From Flavobacteriales bacterium (GTDB taxonomy: Bacteria; Bacteroidota; Bacteroidia; Flavobacteriales_D; Crocinitomicaceae), in the NCBI GenBank assembly GCA_947380375.1, contig CANCQX010000015.1, positions 1 to 34,235 on the forward strand: 34,235 nucleotides of DNA. The letters run 5' to 3'. Under the pieces are notes generated by a model, which made no database searches, was not told the DNA's origin, and saw only the letters and a list, made by a program, of their open reading frames with translations. Numbering within the stretch: position 1 is the first letter of the stretch; each line of letters starts with the position of its first letter. Shown in pieces: positions 1 through 9,335 of this stretch. The position numbers and the translations under genes are program-made.

Positions 1-46
1 CGGTACATTGTTCTTTGTCTTTATTTGTTCCATCCCAAAAATATAA
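1..46 (-). pseudogene. 3' fragment of a second sorting-domain coding sequence
   Basis: Read on the minus strand after an in-frame stop at 47-49, this edge encodes LYFWDGTNKDKEQCT. It matches the WDGTNKDKEQCT stretch near the C terminus of the PKD protein just to the right. At DNA level 9-39 and 183-213 are identical over 31 bases, including synonymous positions, so this is a recent duplication or gene conversion and not mere family similarity. The reading frame runs off the left edge. It may be the damaged start of a partial C-terminal copy or a recombination scar. No start codon is visible. Confidence 0.6.
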
Positions 47-88
47 TCACATTGTTTTGTTATTTACATAAGTTTAACATTTGAAACA

Positions 89-3000
89 CTATTCTAGTTT
101 TGTTACTGAACCAATTTTTTCAAAAGGAGTTTCATCTACTAAAGTACCTTTAAGGACATAAAAATAAACTCCTTCAGTGCACTGTTCTTTGTCTTTATTT
201 GTTCCATCCCAAATATACACTCCTGTAGCATTTTTTCTTTCGTAAACCACATTATCCCATCTATTTAATATAGTAACATCATATGATTTGAAAAGATCAT
301 GATAAAATTTAAAAAAATCATTCACACCATCGTTGTTGGGGGTGAAAACATTAGGAACAATAAAATCACCTTTAATTCGAACTGGAGAAATGTATTTACT
401 TTCACATCCGTTTTGATCTGTAATTGTTAGAGATGCTTTATAAAGATAGGGCAAATCATATGTGAAAGCTGTATTTGCATCTGAATTATTTAATAAAGTT
501 GTATTATCAAAATCTTTATACTCCCATAACCAGGTTAAAATTGGAACGTTAAAAGTGGATTGATCGTCAAAAATAATTTCTATTCCCGTATTTGTAACCG
601 ATGGGTTTGTCGTAAAAAATGCTTTGAGTTCAGTCGGAACGGTAAAGGAATTTATCTTATAAGGTATTCCACAATTTTGAGTATCATAAATTGTAAGAGT
701 CGGACTATAAGTTCCCCCTTTAGGATAATTATGTTCTACAGATGAAATTGTAGAGTTTGATCCGTCTCCAAAATCCCAAATAAGATGATCTACATATTGA
801 GGATTTAAAGTGTCAAAAAAGTATAAATTATCACACATTGTTCCAGATGGATAAGAATTTAATTTAACGTTTGGCCCATCAATTTTTAAATAATCAATTA
901 AAATCGTGTCGTCTATGCAATTATTTTGATCAGTAATTGTCAATATAGAGGTATAGGTATCTGCAAAAACATACGTGTTTTGAGGGTCTTTTAAAATAGA
1001 AGTTTTACCATCCCCAAAATTCCATAAAGAATTAAAAGTTGTTCCTAATGCAGATGATTGATTCGTAAATGTAGCAAAAACAGGAGGGCAGGATGCTGTT
1101 GAAATGGTACTCATATTTGCACCTGAAAAAATATATTTAAAATCTGCATGAGGAATTGAAACATCGATGAGTTTAGAAATTGTATTTCCACATCCATTTG
1201 CATCTGTAACAATTAAAGTTATAGTATGTTGAGCACTAGTTGTAGTTGTTGGATCTTTGAAAAAATAGCTGAAATTTTTAGAGTTTCCTCTCATAATATT
1301 GTCAACTTTCCATTTATAGTTGAATGGAGGTAATCCGATTGAATTATCAGTTATATTAAAAGTTTCCAAATTACATACTAATGGATCGTAAATGAAATTT
1401 GGAGTAGGACGAGTTACGTTTATATTTTTTGAAGAAGGTAAAGAAACACAGCCAAATCCATCGGTAGCAACTAATGTAACTGTGTAATTGTAATTTCCTG
1501 GAAGTGAAGCTGATAAGAAATGAGTTTGTTGATTTAATTGAGTAGTCGTTTGAGTAGCTCCATCAGGTAATGTCCATAAAAAGCTTGATAAAGTAGGGTT
1601 TCCATTACCTTGTTTAACGGAGGTGTTTGAAAATATTAAATCAGTTGATACACAAGAGGTAGAGGGAGTCGAAATTACTGCTAAAGGTAGCTCAAGTGAA
1701 GTAAAAAGTAATTTTGAACTATCAATACAACCGTAACTATTTTGAGCAGTTAATTTAATATTAAAAGTACCAGCCTCGTTATAAATAAAATTCGCAGGAT
1801 TTCCCGATGATACTCCGTTATTTACTCCCATTTCGTAGGAATAAATTACTGTAAGTCCTATTGGAACTGTTGTTGCATTTCCATTCATTGTCAACTGACT
1901 ATTTTTGCATAGAGTAGTTGCGGATAAATTAAATCCAGCATCAATTTTAGAAATTGTAAATTGCTGTGTGCTAGAATCTTTACATCCAGTAGTATTGTTG
2001 TAGATAACTTGTTTTACAGTATAACTTCCATATTCAGTATAATTAAAACTACTTGAGCCATCAAAACTACTATTAAACGAATTGCTAGATAAGATTGTAT
2101 TACTTTTAAGTGGGTCACCCCATCTCCATATCATTTCAATATTATCACCTTGTCTACCAATTTTAGCAAGGTCAGAAACTTCTAATTTTACTGGTGTAGA
2201 AGGAAAATTTGAAGGATTACAAAAACTAGTTTGAGAAGGTTTAAATATGGAGATAGGAGCTTTAATAAAAACAGATTTAGTAACAGTGAAATCTTTCTCA
2301 CAACCTCTTAATGTAAGTGTTAAAGTAACATCAAAATATCCAGTATCAATAGGATAGGTATAAATTGGATCTTTCAAGCTTGAAGGAGTTCCAGCATCAC
2401 CAAAATCCCAATTATAGGTTAATTCACCAGGATTGTATGGGGTTGAAACAATACTTAAATTTGTAAATTGAACTTGTGATTTAGCGCATGAGGTAGATGG
2501 GGAGTTTGAAAAATTAACTAAATCAATAGCTCCAACTTGAATGTAATTTAGTTTTGTTTCGTTGGCTTCACAACCTTTGAGCGTTTTTATTTTAAGAGAT
2601 ACTGTGTATATACCAGATGTGTAAATTTGATTAGGAGGTATTTGAAGATTTGATGTTATACCATTCCCAAAATTCCACTCCCAAAATACGATAGGGTCAT
2701 CAGTTGGATTTTTACTCGTGGATAAATCTTTTAATTGAACAGATAACGGCGCGCAACCTTTTATAACTGTACTTTCAAAATTAGCTAGTGAGGGTCCAGT
2801 TTGAATAATGTTTTGATATATAGTTTTTGAATAACAACCATTTAAATCTGTAGCTGATAGTGAAACTGAAAATTGGCCATTAGATAAATAGGAGTGAGAA
2901 GGAGGTGTTTTACTAGTAAATAATGGACTTCCATCTCCAAAATCCCAACTATAATTAGTGTTGTCAATTGATAAATTTGTAAAATTAACTACCAATGGAG

Positions 3001-3856
3001 TACAACCAGATGAAGGCAGAATTGAAAAAGAAGGTTTGTTTTCTGGGAAAATAGTTATGACTTTGGTTAAAGTCGATTTGCATGCGGTATTTTTGTTTTG
3101 AGATGTTAATGACACATTAAAAACTCCAGCTTTTGTGTACTTAATGGTCGGGTTTTTAATTGAATAAATAGTTCCATCACCATCGTTCCATTGCCAATCA
3201 TCTATTCCTGCAGATGATTTATCTATTAAAGGAATATTTGTTCCAATACAAGCCGTTTGTTGAATATCAAAATCTGTTTGGTAATTTGATGTTGTAATTG
3301 TAGAAGATGTACCAGAATGACAACCTGTTTTAGTGTTAGTTATATTTAGCGATACTACAAAATTTGTAGTGCTAGTATAGGTTATTACTGGAGGGTTTTC
3401 TATATTGGAAGTTTGTGTATTTCCAAAATCCCAAGCATATTGATAATCATTTCCATTAGTGGATTGATTAATAAATGTTGCCGTTGCGGGAATAGAACAA
3501 AGATTTCCAGTTACATTAAATTTAGCGGTTGGAATTTCTCCAACAGTAATATAACTTATTTTCGTTTCAGGATCTGCAAATTGATTTTGATCAGTTACCA
3601 CTAGAATTATGGTGTATATACCAGGTGTATCATATGTGTGTGTAGGATTTTCAGTAATATCGAATGGAGAGCCATCTCCGAAATCCCACGACCATTTTAC
3701 GATTGGGAAGCTTCCATTAGTTGAAGTGTTTGTAAAAGCGATTGATTCCCCCTCGCAAATTACAAGAGGTGTTGCTGTAAATTGGGCAGAAGGGCCTTGA
3801 GAAAAACCAAAAACTGAAAATGAAAATATAGAAAGATAAAATAGGATTTGATGCAT
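89..3856 (-). CDS. Large secreted PKD-repeat protein with type IX (gliding-type) C-terminal sorting domain
   Basis: The 1255-residue protein starts with a signal peptide (about residues 1-20, ending GFSQ). It is then almost wholly built of PKD-like Ig folds, about a dozen, recognisable by motifs such as WSWDFGDGSP (~55), SWDFGDGSP (~302), NWDFGDAG (~486), WNFGDGKTS (~960) and WDFGDGSNS (~1040). Several middle copies have lost the classical WDFGDG motif. The last ~88 residues begin VPNVFTPNNDGVNDFF, the hallmark of the CHU_C / gliding-motility-associated domain that directs export by the type IX system and surface attachment (type B signal). Established knowledge of the family suggests an adhesin or surface matrix protein; the ligand is unknown. 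It is transcribed alone, divergently from tex. Its 3' end is partly duplicated at the left window edge. Confidence 0.9.
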   Translation of the reverse strand: MHQILFYLSIFSFSVFGFSQGPSAQFTATPLVICEGESIAFTNTSTNGSFPIVKWSWDFGDGSPFDITENPTHTYDTPGIYTIILVVTDQNQFADPETKISYITVGEIPTAKFNVTGNLCSIPATATFINQSTNGNDYQYAWDFGNTQTSNIENPPVITYTSTTNFVVSLNITNTKTGCHSGTSSTITTSNYQTDFDIQQTACIGTNIPLIDKSSAGIDDWQWNDGDGTIYSIKNPTIKYTKAGVFNVSLTSQNKNTACKSTLTKVITIFPENKPSFSILPSSGCTPLVVNFTNLSIDNTNYSWDFGDGSPLFTSKTPPSHSYLSNGQFSVSLSATDLNGCYSKTIYQNIIQTGPSLANFESTVIKGCAPLSVQLKDLSTSKNPTDDPIVFWEWNFGNGITSNLQIPPNQIYTSGIYTVSLKIKTLKGCEANETKLNYIQVGAIDLVNFSNSPSTSCAKSQVQFTNLSIVSTPYNPGELTYNWDFGDAGTPSSLKDPIYTYPIDTGYFDVTLTLTLRGCEKDFTVTKSVFIKAPISIFKPSQTSFCNPSNFPSTPVKLEVSDLAKIGRQGDNIEMIWRWGDPLKSNTILSSNSFNSSFDGSSSFNYTEYGSYTVKQVIYNNTTGCKDSSTQQFTISKIDAGFNLSATTLCKNSQLTMNGNATTVPIGLTVIYSYEMGVNNGVSSGNPANFIYNEAGTFNIKLTAQNSYGCIDSSKLLFTSLELPLAVISTPSTSCVSTDLIFSNTSVKQGNGNPTLSSFLWTLPDGATQTTTQLNQQTHFLSASLPGNYNYTVTLVATDGFGCVSLPSSKNINVTRPTPNFIYDPLVCNLETFNITDNSIGLPPFNYKWKVDNIMRGNSKNFSYFFKDPTTTTSAQHTITLIVTDANGCGNTISKLIDVSIPHADFKYIFSGANMSTISTASCPPVFATFTNQSSALGTTFNSLWNFGDGKTSILKDPQNTYVFADTYTSILTITDQNNCIDDTILIDYLKIDGPNVKLNSYPSGTMCDNLYFFDTLNPQYVDHLIWDFGDGSNSTISSVEHNYPKGGTYSPTLTIYDTQNCGIPYKINSFTVPTELKAFFTTNPSVTNTGIEIIFDDQSTFNVPILTWLWEYKDFDNTTLLNNSDANTAFTYDLPYLYKASLTITDQNGCESKYISPVRIKGDFIVPNVFTPNNDGVNDFFKFYHDLFKSYDVTILNRWDNVVYERKNATGVYIWDGTNKDKEQCTEGVYFYVLKGTLVDETPFEKIGSVTKLE

Positions 3857-3938
3857 TTATTTTATTGTTATATTTTTTTTACCTGAAATAATTTAAAAAA
3901 ACTAAATATAATTAAGATAAACGGTTTTACTTTAATAA

Positions 3939-3946
3939 CAAAGTTA
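3939..3946 (-). promoter_or_regulatory. Candidate -7 element for the PKD gene
   Basis: On the minus strand this reads TAACTTTG, a full match to the Bacteroidota -7 consensus TAnnTTTG, 83 bases before the ATG. No TTG lies at the usual 19-21 base spacing upstream, so the call is weak. Confidence 0.3.
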
Positions 3947-4059
3947 GGATTTTTAATTTAAAATTAGTTTATAATTGAATTTGAGTAGAATGATTTTCAT
4001 CAATTTTGATAAAAAACCGATTCGAAAATTATCTTTAAATTTACCATCAAAATACCATT

Positions 4060-6174
4060 ATGACAGTTTTAAGCTTTATTCAAAATTATACTTCTATAAA
4101 CGAAAAAAGTATTACTAATACCTTAAGTTTATTAAATGAAGGAGCGACCATTCCTTTTATCGCTAGATACCGTAAAGATTTAACTTTTGGTTTGGATGAA
4201 GTTCAAATTGCAGATATTCGAGATTATTCAAAAAAATTTGAAGAGATAAATGGCAGACAAAAAACGATTTTAAACTCAATTGAAGAGCAAGGTAAATTGT
4301 CAGAAGAATTAAAATCTAAAATTGAATCTTGTTTTGATTTAACAATTTTAGAAGATTTATACCTTCCTTACAAGCAAAAACGTCAAACAAAAGGAGATAA
4401 AGCAAAAAAATTAGGATTAGAACCATTAGCAAAAATGTTTATGTCTCAAAGAGGTGGAGATCCCTCTGTGATGGCTCAAAAATTTGTAAAAGGAGAAGTA
4501 ATTGATGAAGAAATGGCAATTTCGGGCTCAAAAGATATAATTGCAGAATGGATAAACGAAAATACCGTTGCAAGGTCAAGAGTTAGAACATTATTTCAAA
4601 GAAAATCAATTTTGACCACTAAATTAGTGAAAGGTAAAGAAGAAGAAGGAGCAAAATACCGAGATTATTTTGATTTTTCAGAACCACTTTATAAATGCGC
4701 TTCACATCGATTTTTAGCTTTGTATAGGGCAGAAAGAGAAGGTTTTTTATCGCTAAAAGCCCAGCCATTAAAAGAAGATGCATTAGAAAATTTAGAGCGT
4801 TTTTTTGTTAAAGGAACCGATTCTTGTTCTGAAATTGTATCAGAAGCATGTAAAGAATCTTATAAACGATTAATGTGTCCATCTTTAGAAACAGAAACGT
4901 TAAACGAAGCAAAAGAAAAGGCTGATAAAGAATCTATAAAAGTTTTTTCAACTAATTTACGACAACTTTTATTAGCTCCACCATTAGGTGCTAAACGAAT
5001 TTTAGCAATCGATCCAGGTTTTAAATCAGGTTGTAAGGTCGTTTGTTTGGATGAATCAGGAGAACTTTTAACGAACGTAAATATCTATCCTCATCCTCCT
5101 CAAAAGGAAATGGAGAAAGCAATGTCAAAATTATTTCAGTTAGTTCAAGCTTATAAAATTGATGCAATTGCTATTGGAGATGGAACAGCAGGAAGAGAAA
5201 CAGAAGCACTTGTTAAAAAAGTTAAATTTGACAGAGATTTAGACGTTTTTGTTGTAAACGAAGATGGAGCATCGATTTATTCTGCAAGTTCAATTGCTAG
5301 AAAAGAATTCCCTGATTACGATGTTACAGTAAGAGGTTCTGTATCAATTGGTAGGAGATTGATGGATCCTTTAGCTGAATTAGTTAAAATCGATCCAAAA
5401 TCAGTTGGTGTTGGGCAATATCAACATGAAGTAAATCAAGGTATGTTGAAAAATGCTTTAGACGATGTAATTGTTTCTTGTGTAAATACTGTTGGAGTTG
5501 ATTTAAATACAGCTTCACCTTATTTGTTGAGTTATGTTTCAGGTTTAGGACTTTCAATTGCTGAAAATATTGTTGCATATAGAAGTGAAAATGGAGGTAT
5601 TAAATCAAGGGAAGAACTAAAAAAAGTGAAACGTTTAGGGGACAAAGCATTTGAACAAGCAGCAGGATTTTTAAGGGTTCGTGAAGCGGTTAATCCTTTA
5701 GATAATTCAGCAATTCATCCGGAAAATTACAAAGCTGTTGAAAAAATGGCGAAAAAATTGAAATTGAAAGTTCCTGAATTAATTGGAAATGAAGTCGTTT
5801 TAAAAGAAATTAAGAAAACAGATTTCCTAGATATTGATGGATACACTTTTGATGATATTATTAAAGAATTAAAAAAACCAGGAAGAGATCCGCGTAAAAA
5901 GGCAAAAGTTATTGAATTTGATTCAAGAATTCGTTCAATTGAAGATTTACAAGTAGGAATGATTTTACCCGGAATTGTTACAAATGTAACAGCTTTCGGT
6001 GCCTTTGTAAATATCGGAATAAAAGAAAATGGATTGATTCATAAATCGAATTTAGCAGATGTCTATGTGGCTGATCCTTCACAATATATTTCACTTCAGG
6101 AACAAATTGAAGCTCAGGTTATAGAAGTGGATGTACCAAGGAAGAGAGTGGGATTAAAACGAGTGAATAAATGA
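4060..6174 (+). CDS. tex: Tex-family RNA-binding transcription accessory protein
   Basis: The 704-residue product matches the Tex/YhgF family in length and domain order. It has a helical Tex N-terminal region with FIARYRKDLTFGLDEVQ near the start, and a YqgF/RNase H-like fold beginning RILAIDPGFKSG at about residue 313. A helix-hairpin-helix pair follows (LNTASPYLLSYVSGLG, then VKRLGDKAFEQAAGFLR), and a C-terminal S1 domain runs from about 631 to the end (GIVTNVTAFGAFVNIG). Tex is a cytoplasmic nucleic-acid-binding protein linked to transcription in other bacteria; its exact role here is unknown. The gene is complete, has an ATG start, and stands alone between a divergent PKD gene and a predicted outer-membrane protein. 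No clear hairpin terminator follows. Confidence 0.95.
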   Translation: MTVLSFIQNYTSINEKSITNTLSLLNEGATIPFIARYRKDLTFGLDEVQIADIRDYSKKFEEINGRQKTILNSIEEQGKLSEELKSKIESCFDLTILEDLYLPYKQKRQTKGDKAKKLGLEPLAKMFMSQRGGDPSVMAQKFVKGEVIDEEMAISGSKDIIAEWINENTVARSRVRTLFQRKSILTTKLVKGKEEEGAKYRDYFDFSEPLYKCASHRFLALYRAEREGFLSLKAQPLKEDALENLERFFVKGTDSCSEIVSEACKESYKRLMCPSLETETLNEAKEKADKESIKVFSTNLRQLLLAPPLGAKRILAIDPGFKSGCKVVCLDESGELLTNVNIYPHPPQKEMEKAMSKLFQLVQAYKIDAIAIGDGTAGRETEALVKKVKFDRDLDVFVVNEDGASIYSASSIARKEFPDYDVTVRGSVSIGRRLMDPLAELVKIDPKSVGVGQYQHEVNQGMLKNALDDVIVSCVNTVGVDLNTASPYLLSYVSGLGLSIAENIVAYRSENGGIKSREELKKVKRLGDKAFEQAAGFLRVREAVNPLDNSAIHPENYKAVEKMAKKLKLKVPELIGNEVVLKEIKKTDFLDIDGYTFDDIIKELKKPGRDPRKKAKVIEFDSRIRSIEDLQVGMILPGIVTNVTAFGAFVNIGIKENGLIHKSNLADVYVADPSQYISLQEQIEAQVIEVDVPRKRVGLKRVNK

Positions 6175-6256
6175 ATTAAGTTTTAGATTAAGGTTTAGAC
6201 TGATGTATATATAAATGGGCAATTGTTTTATTTAATTTCATCATTAATGTATCTAA

Positions 6257-6286
6257 TTGACTAATTAATCAGGAATTACAACTTTG
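6257..6286 (+). promoter_or_regulatory. Candidate promoter for the outer-membrane barrel gene
   Basis: TTG at 6257-6259, 19 bases of spacer, then CAACTTTG at 6279-6286, which matches the Bacteroidota -7 element TAnnTTTG at five of its six fixed positions. It would give a leader of about 85 bases before the ATG at 6379. Confidence 0.4.
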
Positions 6287-6378
6287 AAAGTTGAATCTTT
6301 AAAGAGATTTTTAAGAAAATATAATTAGTATTATTAATTTTTTTTTAATAATTTTACAGCTAATTAATTTACAGTTAA

Positions 6379-7047
6379 ATGAAAATAAATATTTTTTTAG
6401 TAACCTTTCTTTTGATAGGTTTTTTTCAAGTTAAGGGTCAATCAATTAAAGATAAATTATCTTTAGATATGAATATAGGTACTAGATTATTAGGTAAAAC
6501 ATCTGATAAAACTAATATAATACCAGGTTTTCATGCTAGTAGTGGATTACTATATTCAGTAAACAAGATTTTTTCTGTCAAAGGGGAACTTGCTGTTGAT
6601 TCATATCATGCTAGAGACTTTGCTTCCAAATGGGAAAATCAAATTAAATACACTAATATTCATGATCGTTCATTTCTTGTGAGAGCAAATTTGAAAGGAG
6701 CAATAAATTTATTAGAATTGGCTAAAATTAATTCTGATAAATTTGTATTTAATCTTATTGGGGGAGTTGGATTAGCATCAAATTATAATTCTGATTTTCG
6801 CCAAAAAAACACTACTATTTTAAGTCGTTTAGGGCTTAAAGGAAACGATAATATGTTATGTGTATTAGTAGGTGTAAATCCTAAACTTAATGTTTCTCCA
6901 AGAGTTTCTTTAACTAGTGAAATTTCATATGGTTTATTATTAAATCAAACTTATTATATAGATAGAAAAGTTAATTCTACTTCGATTAATTCTACAGATA
7001 ATTTGTTAAATATTTCATTAGGTATTTCTTTGAAATTAAAAAAATAA
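6379..7047 (+). CDS. Predicted small outer-membrane beta-barrel protein
   Basis: The 222-residue protein has a clear signal peptide (MKINIFLVTFLLIGFF, cleavage near residue 20, just before or after GQS). The mature part is made of alternating polar/hydrophobic strands, such as GFHASSGLLYSVNKIFSVKG and SLTSEISYGLLL. It ends NISLGISLKLKK, where the last strand resembles, without a terminal aromatic residue, the end of a membrane barrel. The pattern fits the porin-family / OmpA-N-like barrels common in Bacteroidota. No OmpA peptidoglycan-binding domain, lipobox or enzymatic motif is visible. The function is unknown. It is monocistronic, with an ATG start after an A/T-rich leader. Confidence 0.6.
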   Translation: MKINIFLVTFLLIGFFQVKGQSIKDKLSLDMNIGTRLLGKTSDKTNIIPGFHASSGLLYSVNKIFSVKGELAVDSYHARDFASKWENQIKYTNIHDRSFLVRANLKGAINLLELAKINSDKFVFNLIGGVGLASNYNSDFRQKNTTILSRLGLKGNDNMLCVLVGVNPKLNVSPRVSLTSEISYGLLLNQTYYIDRKVNSTSINSTDNLLNISLGISLKLKK

Positions 7048-7074
7048 GCAAAAAAAATATTTCAACTTTATTTA

Positions 7075-7116
7075 GAATAGAATTGTAAATGCTAATTAAA
7101 TAGTTCAATTCTATTC
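7075..7116 (+). terminator. Long hairpin after the barrel gene
   Basis: A perfect 11-base inverted repeat, GAATAGAATTG at 7075-7085 and CAATTCTATTC at 7106-7116, has a 20-base loop and starts 28 bases after the stop codon. It lacks a strong downstream T run, so it may be an imperfect terminator or an RNA-stabilising stem. Confidence 0.4.
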
Positions 7117-7154
7117 ATAATAATTCCTTAATTTTAAATAATTTTGATTATTAT

Positions 7155-7595
7155 TTAATTGTACTCAGTAATTTTTTGTAATTCAAAATTTCCGTTTTTT
7201 TCGATGTGAAAAGGTGTTTTATTTCTATTTAAATAGAGCTTTGCTATATCTTCTATTGTAGTTATATAAATATAAGCTTTGTGTTTTGTGCTATTTTTTA
7301 GATTGAAATAAAGTGTTTTGATCGATATGTTTTAAATCAGAAAGATAGGTTGCCTTTATCTTTTCAATTTCATGGTTGTTTATTTCCCAAATAACTTTAT
7401 TTGTCCAATACCATTTCAAAGTGGATGTATTTTCATGTGTAATTATTTTTTTAAATAAAAATATAGAAGTAAATAATTGTTGTCATTACATATATGCTAA
7501 TATAATTAGATGGATTTAACTGCTCCTATTGAAAATAAAACACAAAAATTATATTAATTAAGCCAACCTATAATAGAACTAGATTTCTTTTCCAT
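7155..7595 (-). pseudogene. Decayed gene for a small membrane-anchored protein
   Basis: No intact ORF fills 7048-7780, but the minus strand keeps a readable coding trace across three frames. It starts at ATG 7595 with MEKKSSSIIGWL and passes by frameshift into LINIIFVFYFQ, then a stop and NPSNYISIYVMTTIIYFYIF. It shifts again into ITHENTSTLKWYWTNKVIW and NNHEIEKIKATYLSDLKHID. A last shift near 7320 leads to KTLYFNLKNSTKHKAY and HIEKNGNFELQKITEYN, with a stop at 7155-7157. Start and final stop are in the same frame, as expected if three like-signed indels restored it. The remnant suggests a protein of about 145 residues with an N-terminal membrane segment. The family is not recognised. Confidence 0.5.
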
Positions 7596-7732
7596 TTTAT
7601 TTTAATTTCTTCTATTTTTTGTCTTTTTCTATTTTTTTGGAAATATATACAGTTATTGAAAATAATAGTACGAATTTATTTTTTATTTGGCTTTATTCTC
7701 AAATTGACTTTTTCATATTGTATTTTACAAAA

Positions 7733-7762
7733 AAAATGGAATCCCTTTCGAGATTCCATTTT
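7733..7762 (-). terminator. Intrinsic terminator of ahcY
   Basis: Arms AAAATGGAATC (7733-7743) and GATTCCATTTT (7752-7762) are perfect complements. On the minus strand the stem runs into a T tract. It lies 18 bases past the ahcY stop codon. Confidence 0.85.
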
Positions 7763-7780
7763 AAAAATTTATTAATGAAA

Positions 7781-9091
7781 TTAATAACGGTATTCGTCAG
7801 ATTTGAAAGGACCTTCAACTGGAACGCCAATATAATCAGCTTGTTCTTGAGTTAAAATGTCTAATTCAACACTGATTTTAGCTAAATGTAAACGAGCTAC
7901 TTTTTCATCCAAATGTTTTGGTAAAACGTAGACATCATTTTCATAATTAACACTATTTTCCCATAATTCTATTTGAGCCAATGTTTGGTTCGTGAATGAA
8001 TTAGACATTACAAAAGATGGGTGACCAGTTGCACAACCTAAGTTTACTAAACGACCTTCAGCTAAGATAATTATATCTTTTCCATTGATTGTATAAATGT
8101 CAACTTGAGGTTTAACAGTGTTTTTAGTGTGACCATAATTACCATTTAACCAACCCATATCGATTTCGTTATCGAAGTGACCGATATTACAAACTATCGC
8201 TTTGTCTTTCATGTTTTCGAAGTGACGACCAACAATGATGTTTTTGTTACCAGTAGTTGTTACTAAAATATCTCCTAAACCAACAACTGTGTCTAATTTT
8301 TTCACTTCAAATCCGTCCATTGCAGCTTGTAAAGCACAAATTGGGTCGATTTCAGTAACGATAACTCTAGCACCAGCCCCTTTTAAAGAAGCAGCAGAAC
8401 CTTTACCAACATCTCCGTAACCACAAACTACAGCAACTTTACCAGCCATCATAACGTCAGTAGCACGACGAATAGAATCAACTAAAGATTCTTTACATCC
8501 GTATTTATTATCAAATTTAGATTTAGTAACTGAATCATTAACGTTGATTGCAGGCATTACTAAAGTTCCATTTTTAACACGTTCGTGTAATCTGTGAACA
8601 CCAGTTGTAGTTTCTTCAGATAAACCTTTAATTCCAGAAGTTAATTCAGGGAAACGATCAAAAACCATATTAGTTAAATCACCACCATCATCCAAAATCA
8701 TATTCAAAGGTTGACCATCTTTAAATGCAAATATTGTTTGCTCAATACACCAATCAAATTCTTCTTCATTTAAACCTTTCCAAGCAAAAACAGGAACACC
8801 TGTAGCAGCAATAGCAGCAGCAGCTTGATCTTGAGTTGAGAAAATATTACAAGAAGACCATGATACCTCAGCTCCTAAAGCAGTTAAAGTTTCGATCAAA
8901 ACAGCAGTTTGAATCGTCATATGAAGACAACCTGCTATACGAGCTCCTTTTAATGGTTGAGTTGCGCCAAATTCTTCACGAAGAGACATTAAACCTGGCA
9001 TTTCAGCCTCAGCTAACATAATTTCTTTTCTTCCCCATTCAGCCAAGCTGATATCTTTAACTTTGTATCCTAATTTTTCAGTTGTGTTCAT
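7781..9091 (-). CDS. ahcY: Adenosylhomocysteinase (S-adenosyl-L-homocysteine hydrolase)
   Basis: The 436-residue enzyme reversibly splits S-adenosylhomocysteine into adenosine and homocysteine, relieving product inhibition of SAM-dependent methyltransferases in the activated methyl cycle. Visible signatures are [17 protein letters not shown] near residue 80, [13 protein letters not shown] around 185, the NAD-binding glycine motif [12 protein letters not shown] around 223, and the C-terminal [10 protein letters not shown] typical of the family's tail. The enzyme is cytoplasmic and NAD-dependent, and tetrameric in known relatives. It is complete with an ATG start. It has its own promoter (9118-9147) and terminator (7733-7762), so it is a single-gene unit. 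The predicted leader is only about 20 bases, too short for an SAH riboswitch. Confidence 0.97.
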   Translation of the reverse strand: MNTTEKLGYKVKDISLAEWGRKEIMLAEAEMPGLMSLREEFGATQPLKGARIAGCLHMTIQTAVLIETLTALGAEVSWSSCNIFSTQDQAAAAIAATGVPVFAWKGLNEEEFDWCIEQTIFAFKDGQPLNMILDDGGDLTNMVFDRFPELTSGIKGLSEETTTGVHRLHERVKNGTLVMPAINVNDSVTKSKFDNKYGCKESLVDSIRRATDVMMAGKVAVVCGYGDVGKGSAASLKGAGARVIVTEIDPICALQAAMDGFEVKKLDTVVGLGDILVTTTGNKNIIVGRHFENMKDKAIVCNIGHFDNEIDMGWLNGNYGHTKNTVKPQVDIYTINGKDIIILAEGRLVNLGCATGHPSFVMSNSFTNQTLAQIELWENSVNYENDVYVLPKHLDEKVARLHLAKISVELDILTQEQADYIGVPVEGPFKSDEYRY

Positions 9092-9117
9092 AATTTTCTT
9101 ATCTTTTTTATATATTA

Positions 9118-9147
9118 CAAATTTACAAAACTCCTTTTAAATAACAA
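9118..9147 (-). promoter_or_regulatory. Promoter of ahcY (Bacteroidota -33/-7 type)
   Basis: On the minus strand TTG (9147-9145), a 19-base spacer and TAAATTTG (9125-9118) match the consensus TTG-N19-TAnnTTTG exactly. Transcription would start near 9111, giving a leader of about 20 bases to the ATG. Confidence 0.75.
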
Positions 9148-9281
9148 AATCAATTTTGTTTAAAGTTTTTATAAATTTATTAAACGAATCATTCATTTGA
9201 ATTTATTTTTTCTAATGACTGAAAGTACTTTTGATTAAGGTGTTTAACTTTTTGATTTTTAACAAAAATATTATCAAAAAA

Positions 9282-9305
9282 AAGCAGAGAACTTAATCTC
9301 TGCTT
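9282..9305 (-). terminator. Intrinsic terminator of the efflux operon
   Basis: A perfect 9-base stem, AAGCAGAGA (9282-9290) and TCTCTGCTT (9297-9305), has a 6-base loop. On the minus strand it is followed by a run of T. It lies 31 bases after the RND pump stop codon. Confidence 0.85.
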
Positions 9306-9335
9306 CATAAATAAAATAAATGGGAATTTATTTAT

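Noticed and set aside
5384-5578. Minus-strand ORF of 64 codons inside tex
   Set aside because: Antisense shadow of a well-supported gene; its composition (Gln, Leu, His) follows from the complementary codons.
7619-7855. Plus-strand ORF of 78 codons
   Set aside because: It runs through the ahcY terminator hairpin and into the antisense of ahcY; its composition is T-rich low-complexity, and it has no promoter or family resemblance.
9092-9117. SAH or SAM riboswitch before ahcY
   Set aside because: The promoter leaves a leader of only about 20 bases, too short for any such riboswitch.
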